The notes beneath the pieces were generated by a model. It saw nothing but the letters and a program-made list of their open reading frames with translations. It was not told the origin of the DNA and ran no database searches. Position numbers and translations under genes: made by a program. Below, piece by piece: positions 1 to 8,999 of a stretch of DNA of 64,000 nt. Position 1 is the first letter of the stretch; every line of letters starts with the position of its first letter. Source of the stretch: Reinekea sp. G2M2-21 (GTDB lineage Bacteria; Pseudomonadota; Gammaproteobacteria; Pseudomonadales; Natronospirillaceae); NCBI RefSeq assembly GCF_015687175.1, contig NZ_JADPQG010000001.1, forward strand, positions 1,860,001-1,924,000, written 5' to 3'.

Positions 1-455
1 TTGCCGAAGCATCATTACTGACACAGATGGCTGTGCTAGTGGTCATTGCCGTCGCGATGACTGTCGGTGTTTATGGCTTTGTGGGAGGTCTGGTGAAAAT
101 CGATGACTTGGGTTTGCACCTGTTTACCAACAGCGCGGGATCCGCCGTGAAAAAGCAGCTCGGCACGTTCTTATTGAATGCGGCACCGGTACTGATGAAA
201 TTTCTATCCATCGCAGGGACGTTAGCTATGTTTTTGGTCGGTGGCGGTATTCTTACACATGGCATACCAGCGGTTCACCATTTATTCGAACACTGGGCGG
301 AAATCATTAGCCATGGAGCAGGCTGGTATGCCTGGTTAAGTCATGTGTTGGTTGCAGTCCTAAATGGCGTTACCGGCGTATTAGCGGGTCTGGTGCTTGT
401 GGTACTGATCCAAACGGCCAGTAAAATCACCGGCAAAGAAACGGCCGCACATTAG
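1..455 (+). CDS. yedI: YedI-like DUF808 inner-membrane protein, 3' end only
   Basis: This is the C-terminal part of a DUF808 (YedI) membrane protein; the reading frame is already open at the first base, so the start lies outside the window. About 150 residues are visible, with hydrophobic segments and the family's closing pattern: a TVGVYGFVGG stretch, then a KIDDLGL motif, then FLVGGGILTHG. E. coli YedI is about 305 residues, so roughly half is missing. The function of the family is unknown. Recognition rests on remembered family sequence, not a search. Confidence 0.8.
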   Translation, partial: AEASLLTQMAVLVVIAVAMTVGVYGFVGGLVKIDDLGLHLFTNSAGSAVKKQLGTFLLNAAPVLMKFLSIAGTLAMFLVGGGILTHGIPAVHHLFEHWAEIISHGAGWYAWLSHVLVAVLNGVTGVLAGLVLVVLIQTASKITGKETAAH

Positions 456-485
456 GAAAAAAAGCAACGGAGTTTCGACGACAAT

Positions 486-506
486 AAACCCACCCAAGGG
501 TTTTAC
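486..506. terminator. weak bidirectional hairpin between convergent genes
   Basis: AAACCC and GGGTTT form a six-base-pair stem around a six-base loop, followed by TTTTA on the plus strand. It sits between the ends of the convergent yedI and kinase genes, where a terminator is expected, but the stem is short. Confidence 0.35.
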
Positions 507-532
507 CGCAGCGTCGGATCAGTGATTGGGGC

Positions 533-2641
533 TCAGATCTCTTCTTTAGCAGGCTGCGCTTGCGAGCCAAGAATGGCTTTGAACCCCTTCCCTGGTTCGG
601 ATTCCAGCTGGATGGTCCAATTCAACTTCTGGGAGATCAGATTAAACACAATATGCATCCCAAGACCGCTACCACCTGCCCCTCGGGTCGTGGTAAAAAA
701 AGGATCGTAAATGTGGCTTAAAACCTCCTTGGAGGCGCCCTTGCCGCTGTCGCCGACCGTTAATCGAAAACCCCGATTGAGCTTCTTCAATTGAAACGTG
801 ATTACACCTGCTCGGTTTCCGTTATCCAACCCATGCTTCAAAGCGTTCATGAACAAGTTCGTTAACACCTGAGCCACCGCCCCTGGGAACGTATTCACAA
901 TGACACCTTCATCCAGTTCTACGTGCAACTCAATCGGCGTTCCTTTTATTTGATGCCGTAAACTACTCAGCACCGAGTTCACATACTCGCCCAGATCAAA
1001 CTGACGCTTGGCTTCGGCGGTTTGGTCTACAGACACCATTTTAAAATTAGATATCAGGTCCGCGGCGCGATCCAGACTGTTGTAAATGATATGGGCATAT
1101 TCACCACATTCATCGACAAACACATCGAAATCGCGTTTCGTCAGGGTGTTATCTGCTAGCTTGGATCGCAACACTTGCACGATATCGAGCAATGATGAAG
1201 CCGCTAATTTCCCGGTACCAATAGGTGTGTTAACTTCATGGGCGACCCCACTGACTAAACTGCCCAGTGAGGCCATTCGTTCATTTAATTCGTTTTGCAG
1301 GCGGTAGCTTTCGTTTTTATTTTGCAGGGCCTCTGTGTGCAGTAAATCCGTAATCTGGGGTGCAATAAACTCAACGAACTCCGCTGCGATGAGCGTTGTT
1401 CTTGCCACAAGATATCCGTAATGAGCATCCTCCACTTCAAGCGGGCAAAGCAGCCAGTAGCTTTCAGTTTCTGTTTCTAGGAAGGATGTCGGTAAGTAGG
1501 TTTGCTCTCGAATTCGAGTGTGCCTATTACCTTCCAATCCGATCTCGGTGAGGTATTCCTTGCCGTCCTCTCCAACTTCTTCAATAAAAAGGTTAAGACT
1601 TTCAATTTGGAGATCCCCAAGATTTATCCGGGTTTCCTGCAAAATAGTAGCGATAGGCAAACGGCGCTGAAAACTGCGTAACACGGTCAGTTTTCGCGCA
1701 TTATTATCGCGCTGATGGATTAACGCCCACTGTTCGCTTAATTCTTTATCGAGATCGCCCAGCCCAGGGTGGTTATCGCCAGTACTGCCTCGCCATACCG
1801 GATAGCCCTTCACTTCGGTTGTCATGGGGATATCAGTGTCTCCAGCTAACAACAGTTTCGCCAATTTCGCCGCCTGCACACCAACATCTTTGGCCGGGAA
1901 ATGAACCGTAGACAAGCCTGGTTGAACAGAGGCTGCGTATTCAAAATCATCATATCCAGTCACCCAGAAATCTTCTGGGCAACGGTAGTTTCGCGAGCGC
2001 AATGCATCCAACACACCTTTGGCCGTCAGATCATTACTACAAACAACGGTCTCAGCCGGGTTCGTTTGCGTATCCAGATAAGACTCGAATAGCTCGCGGG
2101 CTAATCGTGAAGTAAAATCGCCAATGATCACCTCTTGCAGGTCATCACTGCGCGAATGTTCTGCCAAAGCATCTCTGAGAGCCTGTAAACGCAGGCGACT
2201 GTCTTCGTTTTGCACCGGTCCGCTGATATAAACAAAACCACTTGTAGGACGCCGACTGACCACCGCACGCATGAGTTCCAACATACCGTGATAATTGTCT
2301 ACGACGATCGACGGAACACCAGACAACACAAATCCAATATTAATAATGGGTATGTCGCCATAACACTTCAGCACTTGCCGATACAATTGCTCGCTGGCGT
2401 TAAAGGCAAGACCGCCGCCATAGGCCAAAACGATATCCGGCCTAGCATCCTGCAAAACGCTATGGATCCAGGAAATACAGTCGATGGGAACATCTGTGGC
2501 CGGCAAATAGCCCAACGGCGCGTTCAAAACACGTATAGAAGTGTCTGCAAGTTCTTCATGAATACCCTTGCATATTCGCTGCTCAATCGTCTGTGAAAAG
2601 GTTGGAATCAGCACGAGCGCCGTTTTATTACTCAAAGTCAT
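533..2641 (-). CDS. soluble sensor histidine kinase with LacI-type ligand-binding domain
   Basis: The first ~300 residues resemble the periplasmic-binding/LacI sugar-sensor fold (Peripla_BP_3 type: VCSNDLTAKGVLDAL, then VTGYDDFEYAASVQPGLSTVHFP), but no helix-turn-helix precedes them and no signal peptide or membrane segment is visible, so the sensor is probably cytoplasmic. A linker leads to a HisKA H-box (SGVAHEVNTPIG; phospho-acceptor His about residue 468) and a HATPase_c domain with N box (NLFMNALKHG), G1 (DSGKG) and G2 (GGSGLGM). There is no receiver domain and no adjacent response regulator. An in-frame TTG lies five codons upstream (2656); I prefer the ATG at 2641, preceded at a distance by GGCGG. 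The ligand is unknown; its position divergent from the nitrate operon does not prove a link. Confidence 0.85.
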   Translation of the reverse strand: MTLSNKTALVLIPTFSQTIEQRICKGIHEELADTSIRVLNAPLGYLPATDVPIDCISWIHSVLQDARPDIVLAYGGGLAFNASEQLYRQVLKCYGDIPIINIGFVLSGVPSIVVDNYHGMLELMRAVVSRRPTSGFVYISGPVQNEDSRLRLQALRDALAEHSRSDDLQEVIIGDFTSRLARELFESYLDTQTNPAETVVCSNDLTAKGVLDALRSRNYRCPEDFWVTGYDDFEYAASVQPGLSTVHFPAKDVGVQAAKLAKLLLAGDTDIPMTTEVKGYPVWRGSTGDNHPGLGDLDKELSEQWALIHQRDNNARKLTVLRSFQRRLPIATILQETRINLGDLQIESLNLFIEEVGEDGKEYLTEIGLEGNRHTRIREQTYLPTSFLETETESYWLLCPLEVEDAHYGYLVARTTLIAAEFVEFIAPQITDLLHTEALQNKNESYRLQNELNERMASLGSLVSGVAHEVNTPIGTGKLAASSLLDIVQVLRSKLADNTLTKRDFDVFVDECGEYAHIIYNSLDRAADLISNFKMVSVDQTAEAKRQFDLGEYVNSVLSSLRHQIKGTPIELHVELDEGVIVNTFPGAVAQVLTNLFMNALKHGLDNGNRAGVITFQLKKLNRGFRLTVGDSGKGASKEVLSHIYDPFFTTTRGAGGSGLGMHIVFNLISQKLNWTIQLESEPGKGFKAILGSQAQPAKEEI

Positions 2642-2712
2642 CCTTATTACCGCCAACTGGTTAGGTTAAGCGTAGACCATCCATCACTGGCAGTACCACA
2701 TTACCATCAAAC

Positions 2713-2729
2713 AGCACCAAGAAAGTTCA
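2713..2729. promoter_or_regulatory. possible upstream NtrC-binding site
   Basis: AGCACCA-AGA-AAGTTCA matches about 10 of 14 informative positions of the NtrC consensus TGCACCA-N3-TGGTGCA. Its centre lies 31 bp (three helical turns) from a better site at 2744-2760, giving centres near -141 and -110 relative to the predicted sigma-54 start. Tandem phased sites of this kind are the classic glnA enhancer layout. Alone it would be weak. Confidence 0.4.
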
Positions 2730-2743
2730 ACGCCCTCAACGGA

Positions 2744-2760
2744 TGCAAACAAGTGGTGCA
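2744..2760. promoter_or_regulatory. probable NtrC-binding site of the nitrate operon
   Basis: TGCAAAC-AAG-TGGTGCA matches 11 of 14 informative positions of TGCACCA-N3-TGGTGCA, including a perfect right half-site. It is centred about 110 bp upstream of the predicted sigma-54 transcription start, a usual enhancer distance. Confidence 0.55.
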
Positions 2761-2835
2761 ATATAATCACAGCGAACGGTGGAAAAACCGACCAACCCCA
2801 ATGAGAACCCCCATGTTTTTTGACTTTCGAAAACT

Positions 2836-2851
2836 TGGCACGCCATTCGCT
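2836..2851 (+). promoter_or_regulatory. sigma-54 promoter of nirB-nirD-nasA
   Basis: TGGCACG-CCAT-TCGCT matches the sigma-54 consensus TGGCACG-N4-TTGCW at all but one defined position, with the invariant GG (2837-2838, -24) and GC (2849-2850, -12) correctly spaced. Transcription would start near 2862, leaving a ~305-nt leader ahead of nirB. Confidence 0.7.
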
Positions 2852-2861
2852 TTATAGCAAT

Positions 2862-2966
2862 TATCGTAAAGAACTTTATGTCTGACATAAGTTTTTTCCG
2901 ATAAACACTGTGATTTGCGTATCGAGCATTGGCGCTCTCAGGTCTTCCTGAGGGCGCTTTTTTTTT
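2862..2966 (+). promoter_or_regulatory. putative attenuator leader with ANTAR-like antiterminator loop
   Basis: Starting at the predicted +1, the leader has an imperfect hairpin (2872-2893, pentaloop, one bulge) and a short stem GAGC/GCTC (2924-2937) closing the hexaloop ATTGGC. That loop has A at position 1 and G at position 4, the signature of loops bound by ANTAR proteins such as NasR and NasT. The short stem shares bases 2932-2937 with the 5' arm of the following terminator, so the two structures exclude each other. Only one of the two hexaloop hairpins expected for a full ANTAR motif is seen; the first hairpin does not fit. The regulator itself is not in the window. Confidence 0.45.
2932..2966 (+). 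terminator. strong intrinsic terminator in the nirB leader
   Basis: An 11-base-pair stem (GCGCTCTCAGG with CCTGAGGGCGC, one G-T wobble) with a TCTT tetraloop is followed by nine T residues. It lies between the sigma-54 promoter and nirB with no gene before it, so it is best read as an attenuator; a small RNA ending here is the alternative. Confidence 0.8.
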
Positions 2967-3166
2967 GCGTGCAAGAAAAGCTACCTCATCCGATTTGGCG
3001 GCTTTTCGAAAACCATCCAGGGCACGCGCACAGAATTTTGCGAATCACAACGACTGTGCTGCAACAGTTTTGCCGCCAGTTATTTAGAGAAGTCAGAGGC
3101 ATGCGTCCAACACGGGCACCAGCGCAGTCACAAAGCTGACGGGAAACAGGACCAGAGGAACAAACG

Positions 3167-5713
3167 ATGAACAGCAAACCGAAACAGAACTTAGTCATAA
3201 TTGGCAATGGCATGGTCGGTCACCATTTTGTTGCCGAATGGCAAAAACAAGCCTGCGCCCAGGACTGGCAACTGCATATTATTGGTGAGGAGCCTGTTTC
3301 CGCGTATGACCGTGTCCATCTTTCTGAGTACTTTCAGGGTAAGGGTCACTCTGACTTAGCGTACTGTCAGGAATCGGATTACCTGAGCCTGGGAATTAAG
3401 ACATATCTGGGCGTCAAAGCCAGCGGTATTAATAAGGCAGATAAAACTGTTGACCTGGATAATGGTGAGACGATTACTTACGACAAACTTGTTTTAGCGA
3501 CGGGCTCTTATCCATTTGTACCGCCGATTCCGGGTTATCAAAACCCCCGCAGTTTTGTGTACCGAACACTCGACGACTTGGATGCCATTAAAGCAGCCGC
3601 TCAAGGGCGCACGACTGGGGTGGTCATCGGTGGTGGCCTACTGGGTCTGGAAGCCGCCAACGCACTGAAATCACTGGGGCTGAAAACCCATGTGATTGAG
3701 TTTGCACCACGCCTTATGCCAGTTCAGTTAGACGATGGCGCGGGTCAGGTATTGAAAGAAAAGATTGAAGCCCTGGACGTTACCGTCCATACCCAAACCG
3801 GCACTCAGAGTATCGAACATACTGCGGAAGACCGTCTCAAATTACATTTTGCGGATGCCGACCCACTGGAAACGGATGTTCTGGTTTTCTCAGCCGGTAT
3901 TCGACCACAGGACGCGTTGGGCAAGATCGCTGACATTGACGTGGGTGAGCGCGGTGGCATTGTCATTAACGATCTGTGCCAGACTTCCGATGCGGATATT
4001 TACGCCATTGGCGAAGTCGCCCTATGGCAGAATCGGATCTATGGGTTGGTTGCTCCGGGCTACCGAATGGCCGAAACAGCAGTGGCGTCCATTGCCGGCA
4101 GCGAACATATTGTGCCTTTCCAGGGTGCAGACATGAGCACCAAATTGAAATTACTGGGTGTCGATGTGGGTTCGATTGGCGACGCGCATGCTCAGACATC
4201 GGGAGCTTTGTCATTCCGTTACCACAATGAATCCAAAGGCGTGTATAAAAAAATTGTGACTACCGCCGATGGTAAACGGTTACTCGGCGCTATTCTTGTA
4301 GGGGACAACAGCGCTTATGACACATTATTGCAGTACCACCTGAACGACATTGAATTGCCAGCAGAACCCGACAGTCTTATTTTGCCGAACCTCGGTTCCA
4401 ATGCGGCACCCGCGCTGGGCGTTGATGCGCTGCCGGATTCCGCCACCATCTGTTCGTGCCTGAACGTTTCTAAAGGCGACATCATCAGCGCCATTGACGC
4501 TGGTTGCTGTTCGGTTGGTGATGTCAAAAGCAGTACACAAGCCAGTACCGGCTGCGGCGGTTGCACCGCGATGTTGAAAGATGTCGTCGACGCAACACTT
4601 GAAGCCCGCGGCGTCACCATCGATAAATCGCTGTGTGAACATTTCGAGCATACCCGCCAGGAACTGTTTCACCTGATTCAGGTTAACGAAATTAAAACCT
4701 TTGATGCCCTTATCGAAAAACACGGACGTGGGTTAGGTTGTGACATCTGTAAGCCAACCGTTTCATCTATTTTGGCCAGTATCTGGAATGAGCCTGTGCT
4801 AAACCAACCGCATGTTAAATTGCAAGACACCAACGATACCTTCCTGGCGAACATGCAAAAAAATGGCACTTTCTCAGTGGTTCCGCGTATTGCCGGTGGT
4901 GAAATCACACCTGACGGACTCATTTTTATCGGTGAGGTTGCCAAAAAATATAACCTGTACACCAAGATAACCGGTGGTCAGCGCATAGACATGTTCGGTG
5001 CACAACTACACGAGTTACCGCTGATCTGGCAAGAACTGGTCGACGCCGGTTTCGAAACCGGACAGGCCTATGGCAAATCGGTTCGTACGGTAAAAAGCTG
5101 TGTTGGCAGTACCTGGTGCCGTTACGGTCAGCAAGACTCCGTCAGCATGGCAATCTTGATCGAAAACCGATACAAGGGTTTACGCGCCCCGCATAAATTA
5201 AAATTCGCAGTATCCGGCTGTACCCGTGAATGTGCCGAAGCACAGAGCAAAGACATTGGCGTCATCGCCACGGAAAACGGTTGGAACCTTTACACCTGCG
5301 GTAACGGTGGTATGAAACCAAGACACGCAGACTTATTTGCAACGGACCTCAACGATGTTGAATTGATCCGCACCATTGACCGCCTGTTGATGTTTTACAT
5401 CCGCACGGCAGACCGTCTGCAACGCACCGCCCGATGGATGGACAACCTTGAAGGTGGTTTGGATTACCTGAAAGACGTCATTTTGAACGATTCACTCGGC
5501 CTAGGTGAACAATTGGAAGCGCAGATGAATCGCATTGTTGAAACATTCGAATGCGAGTGGAAATCGACCCTGCAAGATCCGGAAAAAATGAAACGCTTCC
5601 GCACCTTTGTGAACACCGACGCCAGTGACAGCAACGTTGTTTTTGTTGCCGAACGGGATCAGATTCGTCCAGCCACAACGGACGAAAAAGCCAACCTCAT
5701 TGCAACCGCTTAA
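3167..5713 (+). CDS. nirB: assimilatory nitrite reductase [NAD(P)H], large subunit
   Basis: Reduces nitrite to ammonium with NAD(P)H in the cytoplasm. At 848 residues it has the usual NirB length and domain order: an FAD site (IIGNGMVG, residues ~11-18), an NAD site (GGGLLGLEAA, ~155-164), a BFD-like [2Fe-2S] cluster with C429, C431, C463 and C466, a second short BFD-like segment with C525 and C528, and the sulfite/nitrite reductase core. The siroheme-[4Fe-4S] ligands are C645, C651, C685 and C689 (CVGSTWC and CTREC). The ATG is preceded by AGAGGAAC. nirD follows after 10 bases, so the two are co-transcribed. Control by NtrC, sigma-54 and leader attenuation is inferred from the upstream region. 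Confidence 0.97.
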   Translation: MNSKPKQNLVIIGNGMVGHHFVAEWQKQACAQDWQLHIIGEEPVSAYDRVHLSEYFQGKGHSDLAYCQESDYLSLGIKTYLGVKASGINKADKTVDLDNGETITYDKLVLATGSYPFVPPIPGYQNPRSFVYRTLDDLDAIKAAAQGRTTGVVIGGGLLGLEAANALKSLGLKTHVIEFAPRLMPVQLDDGAGQVLKEKIEALDVTVHTQTGTQSIEHTAEDRLKLHFADADPLETDVLVFSAGIRPQDALGKIADIDVGERGGIVINDLCQTSDADIYAIGEVALWQNRIYGLVAPGYRMAETAVASIAGSEHIVPFQGADMSTKLKLLGVDVGSIGDAHAQTSGALSFRYHNESKGVYKKIVTTADGKRLLGAILVGDNSAYDTLLQYHLNDIELPAEPDSLILPNLGSNAAPALGVDALPDSATICSCLNVSKGDIISAIDAGCCSVGDVKSSTQASTGCGGCTAMLKDVVDATLEARGVTIDKSLCEHFEHTRQELFHLIQVNEIKTFDALIEKHGRGLGCDICKPTVSSILASIWNEPVLNQPHVKLQDTNDTFLANMQKNGTFSVVPRIAGGEITPDGLIFIGEVAKKYNLYTKITGGQRIDMFGAQLHELPLIWQELVDAGFETGQAYGKSVRTVKSCVGSTWCRYGQQDSVSMAILIENRYKGLRAPHKLKFAVSGCTRECAEAQSKDIGVIATENGWNLYTCGNGGMKPRHADLFATDLNDVELIRTIDRLLMFYIRTADRLQRTARWMDNLEGGLDYLKDVILNDSLGLGEQLEAQMNRIVETFECEWKSTLQDPEKMKRFRTFVNTDASDSNVVFVAERDQIRPATTDEKANLIATA

Positions 5714-5723
5714 GGAGCACGCT

Positions 5724-6065
5724 ATGACTGTTCAAGTAACCAAACAATGGCAAAAGGTCTGCACCAAAAAGGATTTGGTCGCCCACAGCGGCGTCGCTGC
5801 CTTGGTTGATGGTAAACAGGTTGCCCTGTTTTACCTACCGGAAAATGACGCGATCTACGCCATTCAAAATTACTGTCCGTTCAGCGACGCCAACGTCATT
5901 GCACGGGGAATTATCGGCGACTTAAAAGGAAAACTGGTGGTCGCCAGCCCTATTTACAAACAGCATTTTTGCCTGACCACCGGCGAATGTCTGGAAGACA
6001 ACACCGTTAAATTGGGTGTTTTCGATACCAAAATTGAAGACGACCACATTCATATCGCACTGTAA
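5724..6065 (+). CDS. nirD: nitrite reductase small subunit NirD
   Basis: A 113-residue Rieske-fold protein that partners NirB. It shows the NirD hallmarks (NYCPFSDANVIARGI, then SPIYKQHFCLTTGECLED) and lacks the CxH pairs that would bind a Rieske cluster, as usual for NirD. The start was set at the ATG after AAGGAGCACGCT, a good ribosome-binding site; the open frame extends upstream into nirB but without one. nasA begins 12 bases after the stop. Confidence 0.95.
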   Translation: MTVQVTKQWQKVCTKKDLVAHSGVAALVDGKQVALFYLPENDAIYAIQNYCPFSDANVIARGIIGDLKGKLVVASPIYKQHFCLTTGECLEDNTVKLGVFDTKIEDDHIHIAL

Positions 6066-6077
6066 GTCAGAGGTCCC

Positions 6078-8741
6078 ATGAGTCAATCAGACCGAACAAC
6101 AACCTGCGCCTATTGCGGCGTAGGTTGCGGTGTCAGCTTGCCGCAACACAACAATCGCTCCATACGGGTCAGCGGTGATAAACACCACCCGGCGAACCAA
6201 GGCAGGCTGTGTGTAAAAGGTACGCATCTGGGCGATGTTTTACCACTGAAAGACCGACTTCTGTACCCTCACGTAAACGGCGAACGATGCAGCTGGGAAA
6301 CGGCTACAGAGACCATCGCCAACAAAATTCGCACAGCCCAAGACACCTGGGGACCGGATTCGGTGGCCTTTTACTTGTCGGGTCAATTGCTCACCGAAGA
6401 TTATTACGCAGCCAACAAATTGGCGAAAGGTTTCTTGGGAACGGCGAATGTCGACACCAACAGTCGCTTGTGTATGTCATCGGCCGTGGCGGCACACATC
6501 CGCGCATTCGGTGAAGATGCGCCTCCCAGTAACTATGAGGATATTGAACAGGCCGATCTTGTGGTACTGACGGGATCAAATCTGGCCTGGACACATCCTG
6601 TTCTGTTCCAACGTATGCAACAGGCACAAGCGCAATCACCCGATAAAAAACTGGTGGTTATCGATCCGCGGAAATCCGCCACGGCGAAAGAAGCCGACTT
6701 ACATCTCGCCATTAAACCGGGTACAGACGGACAACTGTTTAATGCCCTGCTGGTGTACCTGGCAGACAATAGTTATGTCGACCAAACGTACATTAATAAT
6801 CATGTAAACGGATATGAAGCTGCGGTTGCGGCCGCGCGCGCAGACGTCGGTGACGACATTGCGCAACAGGCAGAAAAATGTGGATTAACGGTTGCCGACT
6901 TAACACAATTCTTTAGCTGGTTCGCTCAAACGACAAAGACCACGACACTGTGGTCAATGGGTATCAACCAATCTGAATCCGGTGTTGATAAAGGCAATGC
7001 TCTAATTAACTGTCACCTGGCCACCGGTCGCATCGGCAAACCGGGCGCCTCGGCCTTTTCGATTACCGGTCAACCTAATGCCATGGGAGGCCGTGAAGTC
7101 GGCGGACTCGCCAATCAATTGGCTGTTCACCGCATGTTCGACGCTCAAAGCATCGCTCGTGTGAAAGCGTTCTGGAACGCGCCAAACATGGCCACAAAAC
7201 CAGGGTTGAAAGCCATCGATATGTTTGATGCCGCAGCGATGGGGAAAATCAAAGTACTCTGGATTATGGGGACAAACCCAGTCGCCAGTTTGCCCGACGC
7301 CCATAAAATTAAAGCGGCATTATCGGCGGTTGAGACCGTTATTGTTTCCGATGTGGTCAACAGCAACGACACCCTGCCCTACGCGAGTATTAAACTTCCT
7401 GCGCTGGCCTGGGGTGAAAAGGATGGCACTGTCACCAACTCCGAGCGATGCATTTCCCGGCAACGAGCGTTTTTGTTTGCCCCGGGTCAAGCAAAAGCCG
7501 ACTGGGCAGCGATCGCCGATGTGGCTAAAAAACTGGGGCATCCAGATGCTTTTGACTGGCATCACGCGCACGAAGTTTTTCGAGAACACGCGAGTTTGTC
7601 CAAACTGAATGATGATTCAACGCTGCAGTTTTCGCTGTCTGATGTTGCGGACATCAGCTTCCGGGACTATCAAGATTGGCAGCCCAAGCAATGGCCATTA
7701 AGTCGTCATAAACGCGCAGACCGCTTATTCTCCGACGGTCAGTTTTCCACGCCATCGGGCAAAGCCAACATGGTTGCGGTGATGCCAATATCGTTACCAA
7801 CCAGTACCGATAATAGGTTAACCCTCAATACTGGTCGGCTCCGCGATCAATGGCATACCATGACACGAACCGGATTGGCCAAATCGTTAACTCAGCACAG
7901 TCAGCAATTTGAATTACACATGAATCCGACCGACGCGCGGCAACGCAACATCACTAACGGGCAACTCGTTAAAACCAGTTCAGAGCAAGGGACATTTTTT
8001 GCGATAGCAAGGTTAGAAACCGCTCAGCAGTCCGGTGACGTATTTGCACCTATGCATTGGAACCAGACCTTTGCCAATCAAGGTGGCGTTGCCAACAGCA
8101 TTGCGGCCATCATCGATCCTATATCTGGCCAACCGGCGTTTAAACACGCCAAGGTTGCTGTTGCCCCCATCAAACCAAAATTTAGTGGTTTTTTCTTTGT
8201 CAGAAACGATATAGACCTACCGGATTGGTTAGAGCAAACAGTCTTTTTTAAAACCATCACGGATTGCGGTGTGCTGTACCATTTCTTTCACTCGTCGCAA
8301 TCTTACTCAGAATTTTTACTGGCTCAGGAAAGTCAGAAACATCGCTACCATACCGATGCCACTCAGCAAAGTTCGCTCTGGGTTGCCGGCGATCAGTATG
8401 GAATGACCGACTGGCTGAAAGTCAGCACCCATTCGGTCACTTGGCCGGACATTGACTTCTTAGATTTCGCAGCCACAACGGACATCAACCAACTGCCCAT
8501 AACGGCATTGTTCGAGGGACAAACCGACGATGTCACCAAACTCGGGCGTATTGTTTGTACCTGTTACGCGGTCACAGATCGGCAAATTAAAAAGTTCCTT
8601 ATGGACAATCCCGGAGCCAAACTTGAGGAGTTACAACAACAGTTAAAATGCAGTACCAACTGCGGCAGCTGTTTAAGTGAAGTGAAAGATTTTGTGTTAC
8701 AGGAAAACGCACCGGATTTTGCCGACGCCATGGCGAGTTAA
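6078..8741 (+). CDS. nasA: assimilatory nitrate reductase, catalytic subunit
   Basis: A molybdopterin (bis-MGD) enzyme of 887 residues that reduces nitrate to nitrite for NirBD. The N-terminal [4Fe-4S] ligands are C10, C13, C17 and C45; C132 (in SRLCMSS) is the likely molybdenum ligand; the molybdopterin dinucleotide domain spans about 560-690. A C-terminal BFD-type [2Fe-2S] domain carries C827, C829, C858 and C863/C866, as in Klebsiella NasA, so electrons may be fed directly by a separate NasC-type reductase or ferredoxin-like donor. No nitrate transporter or NasC is present nearby. The ATG follows AGAGGTCCC. Third gene of the operon. Confidence 0.95.
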   Translation: MSQSDRTTTCAYCGVGCGVSLPQHNNRSIRVSGDKHHPANQGRLCVKGTHLGDVLPLKDRLLYPHVNGERCSWETATETIANKIRTAQDTWGPDSVAFYLSGQLLTEDYYAANKLAKGFLGTANVDTNSRLCMSSAVAAHIRAFGEDAPPSNYEDIEQADLVVLTGSNLAWTHPVLFQRMQQAQAQSPDKKLVVIDPRKSATAKEADLHLAIKPGTDGQLFNALLVYLADNSYVDQTYINNHVNGYEAAVAAARADVGDDIAQQAEKCGLTVADLTQFFSWFAQTTKTTTLWSMGINQSESGVDKGNALINCHLATGRIGKPGASAFSITGQPNAMGGREVGGLANQLAVHRMFDAQSIARVKAFWNAPNMATKPGLKAIDMFDAAAMGKIKVLWIMGTNPVASLPDAHKIKAALSAVETVIVSDVVNSNDTLPYASIKLPALAWGEKDGTVTNSERCISRQRAFLFAPGQAKADWAAIADVAKKLGHPDAFDWHHAHEVFREHASLSKLNDDSTLQFSLSDVADISFRDYQDWQPKQWPLSRHKRADRLFSDGQFSTPSGKANMVAVMPISLPTSTDNRLTLNTGRLRDQWHTMTRTGLAKSLTQHSQQFELHMNPTDARQRNITNGQLVKTSSEQGTFFAIARLETAQQSGDVFAPMHWNQTFANQGGVANSIAAIIDPISGQPAFKHAKVAVAPIKPKFSGFFFVRNDIDLPDWLEQTVFFKTITDCGVLYHFFHSSQSYSEFLLAQESQKHRYHTDATQQSSLWVAGDQYGMTDWLKVSTHSVTWPDIDFLDFAATTDINQLPITALFEGQTDDVTKLGRIVCTCYAVTDRQIKKFLMDNPGAKLEELQQQLKCSTNCGSCLSEVKDFVLQENAPDFADAMAS

Positions 8742-8999
8742 CTTTTTTTTCGGGCGACAACTGGACCGATAAGAATGCTCGCGCTGTTTTCACGGCTTTC
8801 AAACGACCACGCGATATAATTTTCGTCGCATAGGTTGATCAAGCATGGATGCTTGAACAAGTGAGTCAGAAGATAGCTCATGGAAAACACGATTACGGCG
8901 TTGCTCTTCTTTAAAAGATCTCGATATTCTCGACTAAGAGCGCCTTGTACCAGCGCTTGCCATGAGCTTTGAAACTATGCGAATTTCAAACTCAGGACA

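Noticed and set aside
2872-2893. First hairpin of the nirB leader as a canonical ANTAR P1
   Set aside because: Its loop has five bases and begins with T, so it does not meet the A1-G4 hexaloop rule; kept only as a hairpin.
8960-8994. Inverted repeat near the end of the VOC gene
   Set aside because: One base out of register and no T tract in either direction; not called as a terminator.
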